Positions 14,755 through 21,101 of a stretch of DNA of 21,101 nucleotides are shown here, one piece after another. The translations under genes were made by a program, and so were the position numbers. The notes below the pieces were generated by a model. That model made no database searches. It was not told the origin of the DNA and saw only the letters and a program-made list of their open reading frames with translations. Position 1 is the first letter of the stretch, and the number at the start of each line of letters is the position of its first letter. Source of the DNA: SIG578 sp964508295. Lineage in GTDB: Bacteria > Bacillota > Clostridia > Oscillospirales > Ruminococcaceae. The stretch covers positions 1-21,101 of the forward strand of contig CAZDSQ010000031.1 in the NCBI GenBank assembly GCA_964508295.1. Direction: 5' to 3'.

Positions 14755-16689
14755 ATGCAAAAGAAATTCTATATAACCACCGCTATCGCCTACACCTCGA
14801 GAAAGCCTCACATCGGCAATACCTATGAGATAGTTCTCACAGATGCCATCGCGCGCTATAGAAGGCTTGTGGGTGATGACGTTTTCTTTCTTACAGGAAC
14901 CGACGAGCACGGCCAGAAAATAGAAGAATATGCAAATGCGGCAGGCGTTACCCCGCAAAAATATGTTGACTCGGTCGCAGGGGAGATACGCTCTATCTGG
15001 GATCTTATGAACACCTCATACGACAAGTTTATCCGCACCACCGATGACTATCACGAAAAGGCTGTTCAGAAGATATTTAAAAAGCTCTACGATCAGGGCG
15101 ACATCTACAAGAGCGAATACGAGGGACTTTACTGCACACCCTGCGAGTCCTTCTTTACCGAGACCCAGCTTGTTGACGGCAAGTGCCCCGACTGCGGCAG
15201 AGAGGTTACAAAGACCCGCGAGGAAGCATATTTCTTTAAAATGAGCAAGTATGCCGACAAGCTTATGCAGTATATCGAGGAGCACCCCGATTTCATTCAT
15301 CCCGAGAGCCGCAAGAACGAGATGATAAACAACTTCTTAAAGCCCGGCCTTCAGGACCTCTGCGTATCGCGTACCTCGTTTAAGTGGGGCGTTCCCGTCA
15401 CCTTTGACGACAAGCACGTTATCTACGTTTGGATAGACGCGCTTTCAAATTACATCACCGCCCTCGGCTATGACCCCGACGGCAGCAGTGAGCTTTACAA
15501 CAAGTACTGGCCTGCCGACGTTCACATTATCGGCAAGGACATTCTTCGTTTCCACACTATTTACTGGCCCATTATGCTTATGGCTCTCGGCGAGCCTCTG
15601 CCCAAGCAGGTTTTCGGCCATCCTTGGCTTTTAGCCGGCAACGACAAGATGAGTAAATCTAAGGGCAACGTTATTTATGCCGACGACCTTGCAGAGTATT
15701 TCGGCGTTGACGGTGTTCGTTACTACGTCTTAAGCGAAATGCCCTATGCTCAGGACGGAAACATCACTTATGAAACCATTATCGCCCGCTACAATTCCGA
15801 CCTTGCAAACACCCTCGGAAACCTTGTAAACCGCACCATCGCTATGTCAAACAAGTATTTCGGCGGCACCTTAGAAAACACGGGTGTAAGCGAGGCTGTT
15901 GACAGCGAGCTCATAAATGAAGCGCTCGAATGTGTCGGCAAGGTCGACAAGCTTATGGAGCAGTTCCACGTTGCTGACTCGCTTGACGCCATCATTTCAC
16001 TTGCACGCCGCTGCAACAAGTACATTGACGAAACTATGCCCTGGGCGCTTGCAAAGGACGAGAGTAAACAGGACAGACTTAAGACCGTTCTTTACAATCT
16101 TACCGAGTCTATCCGCTTTATTACAGTTTTAATCGCTCCCTTCCTGCCCCAGACCGCAGAGGAGATTTTAAGACAGCTTAACAATCCCGAGAGTAGCTAT
16201 GAGTCGCTTGACAGCTTTGGAAAGATAGAAAACGGCCACAAGGTCTCTGAGGCCAAGGTTATATTTGCAAGAATTGACGAGGCTAAAAAGCTCGAGGAGA
16301 TTGCCGCTGACATTGACAAGAAATACGGTCAAAAAGAGGAAAGTAAAAAGATCGAAGGCCTTGCACAGATAGGTATTGACGATTTTTCAAAGGTAGAGCT
16401 TCGCTGCGCCAAGATTTTAGAGTGCGAGCCTATCAAGAAGTCCAAAAAGCTTCTTAAACTTATCGTAAACGACGGCGAGGGCAAGAGGCAGGTCTGCTCG
16501 GGCATCTCTCCTTGGTACAAGCCCGAAGAACTTATCGGCAAAAAGGTTGTCTTGGTTGCCAACCTTGCTCCCGCAAAGCTCTGCGGAGAGGAAAGCTGCG
16601 GAATGATCTTAGCTGCTGACTGCTCCGAAAACGACGTTAAGGTGCTTTTCCTTGACGATTCTATCCCCGAGGGAAGCCGCATCAGATAA
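14755..16689 (+). CDS. metG: Methionyl-tRNA synthetase
   Basis: The enzyme charges tRNA-Met with methionine for initiation and elongation. The 644-aa protein has the class I HIGH-type motif (HIGN, 19-22), a zinc knuckle with C127-x2-C130 and C144-x2-C147, the KMSKS loop (298-302), an anticodon-binding helical domain, and a C-terminal EMAP/CsaA-like tRNA-binding OB domain (about 540-644, with KVELRCAKIL and VANLAPAKL). All motifs are complete. The ATG at 14755 follows AAAGGAG. Nine base pairs separate it from the tatD-family gene, the same order as metS-yabD in Bacillus subtilis. The short leader suggests no T-box control. Confidence 0.98.
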   Translation: MQKKFYITTAIAYTSRKPHIGNTYEIVLTDAIARYRRLVGDDVFFLTGTDEHGQKIEEYANAAGVTPQKYVDSVAGEIRSIWDLMNTSYDKFIRTTDDYHEKAVQKIFKKLYDQGDIYKSEYEGLYCTPCESFFTETQLVDGKCPDCGREVTKTREEAYFFKMSKYADKLMQYIEEHPDFIHPESRKNEMINNFLKPGLQDLCVSRTSFKWGVPVTFDDKHVIYVWIDALSNYITALGYDPDGSSELYNKYWPADVHIIGKDILRFHTIYWPIMLMALGEPLPKQVFGHPWLLAGNDKMSKSKGNVIYADDLAEYFGVDGVRYYVLSEMPYAQDGNITYETIIARYNSDLANTLGNLVNRTIAMSNKYFGGTLENTGVSEAVDSELINEALECVGKVDKLMEQFHVADSLDAIISLARRCNKYIDETMPWALAKDESKQDRLKTVLYNLTESIRFITVLIAPFLPQTAEEILRQLNNPESSYESLDSFGKIENGHKVSEAKVIFARIDEAKKLEEIAADIDKKYGQKEESKKIEGLAQIGIDDFSKVELRCAKILECEPIKKSKKLLKLIVNDGEGKRQVCSGISPWYKPEELIGKKVVLVANLAPAKLCGEESCGMILAADCSENDVKVLFLDDSIPEGSRIR

Positions 16690-16698
16690 GAGGTTTTT

Positions 16699-17475
16699 AT
16701 GGCTTTGATTTTTGATTCACACTCGCACTACGACAATTCCCAATTTGACGGGGACAGAGACGAGGTTCTCTGCTCTCTCAAATCAAAGGGCGTCGGGCTT
16801 GTTCTTTTGGCAGGCTGTTCTATTAAGAGAAGCGCCTTTATCAGCGAGCTTACAAAAAAATACGATTTTGTTTTCGGCAGTGCGGGCGTTCACCCCATCG
16901 ACTGCATTGACGAGCCCCTGCCTTATTTAGACAGATTAGAGCAGCTTTTTAAAGAAAACAAAAAGCTTGTTGCGGTCGGTGAAATCGGTTTAGATTATCA
17001 CTACGACAATTCCCCGCCCTCTCTTCAGAAAAAGTTTTTTACAGAGCAGTTGGAGCTTGCAAAGAGGCTTAACAAGCCTGTTATCATTCACTCGCGCGAA
17101 GCTACCGCCGATATGCTTGATATTTTGAAAGAGTACAAGCCAAAAGGCGTTGTGCATTGCTTTTCGGGGAGCGTTGAAACGGCAAGACAGATACTTGATT
17201 TAGGCTTATACATTGGCTTTACAGGCGTTGTTACCTTCAAAAACGCCGCAAAGTCAAAAAAGAGCGCCGAGTTTGTGCCGCTTGACCGCCTGCTTATCGA
17301 AACCGACTGTCCTTACATGGCGCCCGTTCCATTCAGGGGCGAGCGGTGCGATTCCTCAATGCTCTCGTCGGTTGCCGAGGTTTTGGCAGAGGTCAAAGGG
17401 GTTTCGGCAGAGGAAATTATTAAAACGACCTACAACAATGCAGTAAAAGTCTACGAAATGGAGGGACTTATATGA
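16699..17475 (+). CDS. TatD-family metal-dependent deoxyribonuclease
   Basis: TatD/YcfH/YabD proteins are TIM-barrel metal-dependent hydrolases with 3'-exonuclease or DNase activity. They are linked to nucleic-acid repair or decay. The 258-aa length is standard and the ligands are in place: H8 and H10 (DSHSH), E95 (VGEIGLDYH), H131 (IIHSREA), H153 (VVHCFSG) and D203 (ETDCPYMAP). It has no secretion signal. The ribosome site GAGG lies just after the metG stop. Its stop overlaps the next gene's start as ATGA, so metG, this gene and the UPF0340 gene look like one coupled operon. Confidence 0.96.
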   Translation: MALIFDSHSHYDNSQFDGDRDEVLCSLKSKGVGLVLLAGCSIKRSAFISELTKKYDFVFGSAGVHPIDCIDEPLPYLDRLEQLFKENKKLVAVGEIGLDYHYDNSPPSLQKKFFTEQLELAKRLNKPVIIHSREATADMLDILKEYKPKGVVHCFSGSVETARQILDLGLYIGFTGVVTFKNAAKSKKSAEFVPLDRLLIETDCPYMAPVPFRGERCDSSMLSSVAEVLAEVKGVSAEEIIKTTYNNAVKVYEMEGLI

Positions 17476-18056
17476 AAGGTGTATACGCTGTAGAGGACAA
17501 GGCACTACTCAGTTCCATTACAGAGGATGCCAAAAATGCCACGTTAGCTTTGTGCGAGGCGGCAAATGCAAAAAAAGGCTCTCTGTTTATCGTTGGATGC
17601 TCGTCAAGCGAGGTTTTGGGCGAGAAAATCGGCACCAACTCCAGCCTTGACGTTGCAAAGGCACTTTTTGAAGGTATTTATCCCGTGCTTTGCGAAAGAG
17701 GAATTTATCTCGCCGTTCAGTGCTGCGAGCATTTAAACCGAGCGGTCATCTTAGAGCGGGAAGCGGCTGAAAAGTTCGGCTACGAGATAGTAAACGTAAA
17801 GCCTCAGGCCAAGGCGGGAGGCTCGTTTGCAACCACTGCTTTTGAAAATTTTAAGGACGCAGTTGCGGTAGAGCGCGTACGCGCCGACCTTGGAATTGAC
17901 ATCGGCCTTACAATGATAGGAATGCATCTTAAAGAGGTCGCCGTTCCCGTAAGGCTACCCATTAAAAAGATCGGAAATGCTCCCATTGTATGTGCAAGGA
18001 CCCGCCCTAAATTTATAGGCGGCGCAAGAGCTATATATAATGAAGAATTACTTTAA
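17472..18056 (+). CDS. UPF0340 / TIGR01440 family protein (YwlG-like)
   Basis: The 194-aa protein matches the YwlG family of Firmicutes, whose function is unknown. Recognisable segments include LFIVGCSSSEVLGEKIGTNSS split around the GCSSSEV core, AVQCCEHLNRA, PQAKAGGSFAT, VRADLGIDIGLTMIGMHLK in two conserved halves, and CARTRPKFIGGAR near the C-terminus. Conserved Cys and His residues in QCCEHLNRA could be catalytic or metal-binding, but this is speculation. The start overlaps the tatD-family stop by four bases, and GAGGG precedes it. A palindromic element begins 38 bp after the stop. Confidence 0.92.
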   Translation: MKGVYAVEDKALLSSITEDAKNATLALCEAANAKKGSLFIVGCSSSEVLGEKIGTNSSLDVAKALFEGIYPVLCERGIYLAVQCCEHLNRAVILEREAAEKFGYEIVNVKPQAKAGGSFATTAFENFKDAVAVERVRADLGIDIGLTMIGMHLKEVAVPVRLPIKKIGNAPIVCARTRPKFIGGARAIYNEELL

Positions 18057-18093
18057 TAACACTAAGGACACGTTTTAAGCAAGTGTAACTTCC

Positions 18094-18290
18094 GGCCCCC
18101 TCTGACGAGGGGGCTGTCATTTTTTGCAAAAGATGACTGGGGGAGAGAAAAATCATAAACATCTCTCCCACAGTCAAAACCTTCGGTTTTGCCATTTCTC
18201 GCTGTGGCTCGGTCACGCCGCGGCTCTGACAGTCCACAGGACTGTCATTCACTCCCGCGTCGCGCTTTGCTACCCTCGTCAGAGGGAGCC
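18094..18290. mobile_element. MITE-like palindromic intergenic element
   Basis: About 197 bp bounded by near-identical inverted ends. GGCCCCCTCTGACGAGGG (18094-18111) matches the reverse complement of the right end (18271-18290) at all but a few positions. Inside are a 14-bp inverted repeat with one mismatch (18135-18148 and 18162-18175), CAAAACC/GGTTTTG (18175-18191) and GACAGTCC/GGACTGTC (18228-18246). No transposase gene and no clear target duplication are visible. It resembles CCCTC..GAGGG dispersed repeats I recall from gut Clostridia. ORFs crossing it are not credible. Confidence 0.7.
18095..18125 (+). terminator. Left-end hairpin of the element acting as operon terminator
   Basis: GCCCCCTC (18095-18102) pairs perfectly with GAGGGGGC (18107-18114) around TGAC. 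TGTCATTTTTT follows. It lies 38 bp after the UPF0340 stop and is the only terminator-like structure for the metG operon. Confidence 0.65.
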
Positions 18291-18331
18291 AAAATTTGCT
18301 CCGCATCTTATTCAAATCTCATAGTTTTCTC

Positions 18332-18360
18332 TTGACTGAAAGGCGCAAAGGTGATAAACT
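18332..18360 (+). promoter_or_regulatory. Promoter of eutH
   Basis: TTGACT (18332-18337), 17-nt spacer, TAAACT (18355-18360), about 35 nt upstream of the start. Both boxes are close to consensus. The promoter lies just right of the palindromic element. Confidence 0.7.
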
Positions 18361-18394
18361 TTGTTTCTGGAAAATAAAAGCGGGAGGGTGAAAA

Positions 18395-19477
18395 ATGCAG
18401 GTTGTTAACATAGTTATAGTCTGTTTTTCGGTGCTTGGCGCGGCAGACTATTTAATAGGAAACAAATTCGGGCTTGGAAATGAGTTTATGCGCGGAATAC
18501 TTATGATAGGAACCTGCGCCCTTTCCTCTGTGGGAATAATAATTTTATCCCCGTTTATTTCAGATATTCTCTCCCCAGTTTTAAAATTTATATCCGACAA
18601 CACTCCGCTTGACCCGTCAATAATCCCTGCTTGTCTGCTTGCAAACGATATGGGCGCCGCTCCTCTTTCCGAAAGCTTTGGCAAAACCGCCGAGCTCGGC
18701 TTATTTAACGGCCTTGTAGTTGGCGCAATGATGGGCGCCACGACCTCGTTTACACTTCCCCTTGCGCTGAGCCTTACAAAAAAAGAGCAACACGGCAGCA
18801 TTATGCTCGGCCTTATGTGCGGAATTATTGCAATGCCTTTTGGCGTTCTGGTTTCGGCAATTATGGTCGGACTTACCCTTTCAGAGATTCTTTCAAGTCT
18901 TATTCCCCTTGTTATATTCGCCGCACTTTTAACGTTAGGTCTTTTAAAGGTTCCCGAGCTTTGTCTTAAGGCATTCAAGGTTCTGGGAATATTTGTAAAG
19001 ACTCTTGCGATAGTTGGCTTACTCGGCGGAATGACCTATTTCTTAACGGGCTTTGAGCTTATTCCAAACTTAGCTTCCTTTGAGGACTCTATGATGATAG
19101 CTGTTAACGCCGCAGTTGTTCTGAGCGGAACTCTGCCGCTTTTGTTTATAGTTCAGAAGCTTATCAAAAAGCCTCTAAATAAGCTTAGCCAGAAAATCGA
19201 CACCAAACCGCAATCTCTTGTAGGGCTTGTTGCAAGCCTTGCTACCAACATAACAACCTTCAGTATGATGGAGGAGATGGACGAAAAGGGCGTTGTTTTA
19301 AACTCTGCCTTCTCGGTTTCGGGCGCATTTGTTTTCGGAGCCCACCTCGCCTTTACCCTCGCCTACAAGAGCGAATATCTCGCCCCTGTCATAGTCGGCA
19401 AGCTTGTTGCAGGCATAGCGTCGCTCATTATTGCAAACATACTTTACAAGCTGCTTATTAAAAAAGGAAAGATATAA
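18395..19477 (+). CDS. eutH: EutH family ethanolamine-utilization membrane protein
   Basis: EutH is thought to help ethanolamine enter the cell. The 360-aa protein is strongly hydrophobic with about ten membrane segments and carries EutH-like segments: AADYLIGNKFGLGNEF (12-30), DPSIIPACLLANDMGAAPL (73-91), GLFNGLVVGAMMGATTSFTLP in two parts, and ATNITTFSMMEEMDEKG with NSAFSVSGAFVFGAHLAF later. GGGAGGG precedes the ATG. No ammonia-lyase, shell protein or sensor gene of a eut operon is near, and the gene ends in its own terminator. It is therefore a solitary eutH, either serving a pathway elsewhere or another amine or small solute. Confidence 0.92.
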   Translation: MQVVNIVIVCFSVLGAADYLIGNKFGLGNEFMRGILMIGTCALSSVGIIILSPFISDILSPVLKFISDNTPLDPSIIPACLLANDMGAAPLSESFGKTAELGLFNGLVVGAMMGATTSFTLPLALSLTKKEQHGSIMLGLMCGIIAMPFGVLVSAIMVGLTLSEILSSLIPLVIFAALLTLGLLKVPELCLKAFKVLGIFVKTLAIVGLLGGMTYFLTGFELIPNLASFEDSMMIAVNAAVVLSGTLPLLFIVQKLIKKPLNKLSQKIDTKPQSLVGLVASLATNITTFSMMEEMDEKGVVLNSAFSVSGAFVFGAHLAFTLAYKSEYLAPVIVGKLVAGIASLIIANILYKLLIKKGKI

Positions 19478-19506
19478 GATGCACTCTTTACGAGTGCATC
19501 TCTTTT
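19477..19506 (+). terminator. Intrinsic terminator after eutH
   Basis: AGATGCACTC (19477-19486) pairs perfectly with GAGTGCATCT (19492-19501) around TTTAC, then CTTTT. The stem begins on the last base of the eutH stop codon. Confidence 0.88.
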
Positions 19507-19544
19507 AAATTTACAAAAAACTTACAATTTTGCTTAAAAAAATA

Positions 19545-19573
19545 TTGCAATTGAAAATATTTTCTGCTAAAAT
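19545..19573 (+). promoter_or_regulatory. Promoter of the leucine dehydrogenase-like gene
   Basis: TTGCAA (19545-19550), 17-nt spacer, TAAAAT (19568-19573). The start expected at about 19580 coincides with the first base of the folded leader, supporting both calls. Confidence 0.78.
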
Positions 19574-19580
19574 ATATTAT

Positions 19581-19689
19581 ATTTTCAGCATGAAGTAGAT
19601 GTTCTAGGCACAAAAGCCAAAAGCGTACACCCCATGACTTGAGATACAAACCCAGTGGTCTAAGGCTACTGAAAATTTTCTTAGAGGTG
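19581..19689 (+). ncRNA. Compact structured leader, possible cis-regulatory RNA
   Basis: The 5' end ATTTTCAG (19581-19588) pairs perfectly with CTGAAAAT (19669-19676), closing about 96 nt. Inside are GGC/GCC (19607-19609, 19616-19618) and CAGTGG/CTACTG (19653-19658, 19666-19671). That second hairpin shares CTG with the closing helix, so the two compete. A CACC at 19628-19631 could mask the GGTG of the ribosome site AGAGGTG (19683-19689). There is no terminator, so control would be at translation. I recognise no riboswitch class; T-box and SAM signatures are absent. Confidence 0.5.
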
Positions 19690-19695
19690 ATTTGA

Positions 19696-20730
19696 ATGAA
19701 ACTTATGGAAACCATGTGCGAAAAAGGACACGAAAAAGTTCTTTTCGTTAACAACGAGAAAGCCGGTCTTAAGGCTATCATTGCAGTTCATAACACCGTA
19801 AGAGGACCCGCTATCGGCGGCTGCCGCCTGTATCCCTACGCTTCGGAAGAGGATGCTTTGTTTGATGTTCTTCGTCTTTCACGCGGTATGTCTCATAAAA
19901 ATGCTGCTGCAGGTCTTGATTTCGGCGGCGGTAAGGGTGTTATTATTGCTGACCCCTCACAGAAAACCGAGGCAATGTTTGAAGCCTTTGGTGAGGCTGT
20001 TAATGCTCTCGGCGGTTGCTACATAACTGCAGAGGATGTTAACACCGATTGCAACGATGCTATCATTATGACCCGCAAGACCAAATATGTTTGCGGTCTT
20101 CCCGCAGTAAGCGGAGATCCCTCTCCCTTCACCGCTCTCGGTGTATGGCAGGGCATCAAGGCAACCGCTAAGGTTGTTTTTGGAACCGATAATTTAAGCG
20201 GCTTGAAGATTGCTGTTCAGGGCGTTGGTAAGGTTGGTTACGACCTTTGCCGTCACCTTCACAGCGAGGGCGCCCAGCTTTACATTGCTAACCGCAAAAA
20301 TATGGCTATTCTTGACAAGGCTGTAGAGGAGTTCGGCGCAACTATCGTTCCCGCTGACAAGATTCTTTCTCAGGAGTGCGACATTCTTGCTCCCTGCGCA
20401 ATGGGTGCAGTTGTTAACCCCGACACCATTCCTAACTTTAACTGCAAGGCTATCGCAGGTGCCGCTAACAACGTTATCCTTGACCTCGCATCAGGTCAGG
20501 CTCTTAAGGACAGAGGCATCTACTATGCTCCTGACTTTATCATCAACGCAGGCGGCGTTATCAATGCTGCAGGCGAGGCCGCAGGCAACTACAATAAAGA
20601 GGAAGTTCTCAAGAAGGTTTACAATATCTATAACACCGTTGAGAGAATCCTTACCGAGTCCAAAGAGACAGGCAGACCCGAAGGCGTTATCGCTGAGGAG
20701 TTTGCAGAGAACTGCATCTACGGTAGATAA
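19696..20730 (+). CDS. Leucine/branched-chain amino acid dehydrogenase-like protein
   Basis: The family deaminates leucine, valine or isoleucine to keto acids reversibly with NAD. The 344-aa protein aligns with leucine dehydrogenases: AAAGLDFGGGKGVI with K80, GMSHK with K68, TAEDVNT with D114, the Rossmann loop GVGKVG (176-181), CDILAPCAMGAVVN, IAGAANN and INAGGVIN. It is about 20 residues shorter at the C-terminus than the Bacillus enzymes. The Asp that usually ends the second Rossmann strand and binds the NAD ribose is replaced by a segment IANRKN (about 197-202), which may favour NADP. Valine or another amino acid could be the real substrate. AGAGGTG precedes the ATG, behind a folded leader. 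Confidence 0.9.
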   Translation: MKLMETMCEKGHEKVLFVNNEKAGLKAIIAVHNTVRGPAIGGCRLYPYASEEDALFDVLRLSRGMSHKNAAAGLDFGGGKGVIIADPSQKTEAMFEAFGEAVNALGGCYITAEDVNTDCNDAIIMTRKTKYVCGLPAVSGDPSPFTALGVWQGIKATAKVVFGTDNLSGLKIAVQGVGKVGYDLCRHLHSEGAQLYIANRKNMAILDKAVEEFGATIVPADKILSQECDILAPCAMGAVVNPDTIPNFNCKAIAGAANNVILDLASGQALKDRGIYYAPDFIINAGGVINAAGEAAGNYNKEEVLKKVYNIYNTVERILTESKETGRPEGVIAEEFAENCIYGR

Positions 20731-20743
20731 GAATAAGTCAATT

Positions 20744-20774
20744 AAAAAAGACACCCGACAGGGTGTCTTTTTTT
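20744..20774 (+). terminator. Intrinsic terminator after the amino acid dehydrogenase gene
   Basis: AAAAAAGACACCC pairs with GGGTGTCTTTTTT around GACA (20757-20760), giving a long T tail. It lies 14 bp after the stop and may work in both directions. Confidence 0.93.
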
Positions 20775-20785
20775 CGTTTTCTTCA

Positions 20786-20814
20786 AATACATTTATTTAC
20801 TTTTATATTATAAT
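20786..20814 (+). promoter_or_regulatory. Possible promoter of the right-edge gene
   Basis: TATAAT (20809-20814) with a weak AATACA 17 nt upstream. Other AT-rich -10 options overlap it, so placement is uncertain. Confidence 0.35.
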
Positions 20815-20847
20815 ATGATATAGTTAAAATACAAAGGTGATGATTGT

Positions 20848-21101
20848 ATGAGATTTTTTTACAGTTCTTCCTTGGACGATTACTCCAATACCCGAATAGA
20901 CAACTGCTATAACAACATAAAAAATAAAATTGCCCAAAAAAGCGGTGTATCTAATTTTATAGAAAAAGATGGTTGGATTGCATTTTCAGGAGATACCGAA
21001 AATCCCGAATTACTATTAACTATTAGTATAACGAAATCCGAGGGTAAGCTACACCTATACGCTGATATTGATGACGATATTTCGTGGTATGAATGGGACT
21101 A
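20848..21101 (+). CDS. Partial unrecognised protein, cut by window end
   Basis: An open frame of 84 codons runs to the window edge without a stop. It starts at ATG 20848 after AAAGGTGATG. The visible sequence begins MRFFYSSSLDDYSNTRID and contains GWIAFSGDTENPELLLTISI, with no signal peptide or membrane segment and many Asn, Asp and Tyr. I recognise no domain. The frame is too short to be certain, but the ribosome site and codon continuity make it likely real. It is more AT-rich than its neighbours. Confidence 0.6.
   Translation, partial: MRFFYSSSLDDYSNTRIDNCYNNIKNKIAQKSGVSNFIEKDGWIAFSGDTENPELLLTISITKSEGKLHLYADIDDDISWYEWD

Noticed and set aside
14665..14958. Minus-strand frame opposite the metG start
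   Set aside because: It runs antisense through the HIGH-motif region and promoter of metG; a shadow of that gene.
18031..18324. Frames on both strands across the palindromic element
   Set aside because: They follow from the repeat's lack of stops, have no ribosome sites and span the inverted repeats and the UPF0340 stop.

Overview
This window reads as chromosomal DNA of a Gram-positive, probably anaerobic Clostridia bacterium. I infer an uncultured Oscillospirales/Ruminococcaceae-like gut lineage. The grounds are SpoVG, NrdR, a RibU-type vitamin transporter, FtsEX with a coiled-coil M23 hydrolase, SAM-I and FMN riboswitches, near-consensus sigma-A promoters (mostly 17-nt spacers) in AT-rich intergenic DNA, and GC-rich palindromic intergenic repeats. 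No phage, integrase, CRISPR, tRNA or rRNA was seen. Most genes are housekeeping; the least explained material lies between them.

Left part (1-5.5 kb, minus strand): a GC-rich repeat-like fragment at the edge, an M20 dipeptidase, nrdR with its own promoter and terminator, a TIM-barrel sugar isomerase-like gene behind metK, then ribU and spoVG. metK sits behind a SAM-I riboswitch plus terminator, and ribU behind an FMN riboswitch plus terminator. Each has a TTGACA-17-TATAAT promoter packed against the 3' end of the gene upstream.

Middle (5.4-14.4 kb): spoVG and murC diverge from an AT-rich region with two identical 15-nt direct repeats 22 bp apart. After murC comes a small zinc-ribbon protein gene with an unexplained leader of about 220 nt. 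On the minus strand follows a cell-wall cluster read as CdaR/PucR-like regulator > ftsE > ftsX > coiled-coil M23 hydrolase > [six-hairpin intergenic array] > S41 protease > greA > membrane protein. FtsEX probably powers or gates the M23 hydrolase at the membrane. The S41 protease may process envelope proteins in the same module.

Right part (14.7-21.1 kb, plus strand): metG-tatD-UPF0340 operon, a roughly 200-bp MITE-like palindromic element, a solitary eutH, a leucine-dehydrogenase-like gene behind a compact structured leader, and the start of an unrecognised gene cut by the window edge.

Most interesting unexplained structures: the hairpin array at 10246-10429, the folded leader at 19581-19689, the long leader at 7178-7398 and the element at 18094-18290.
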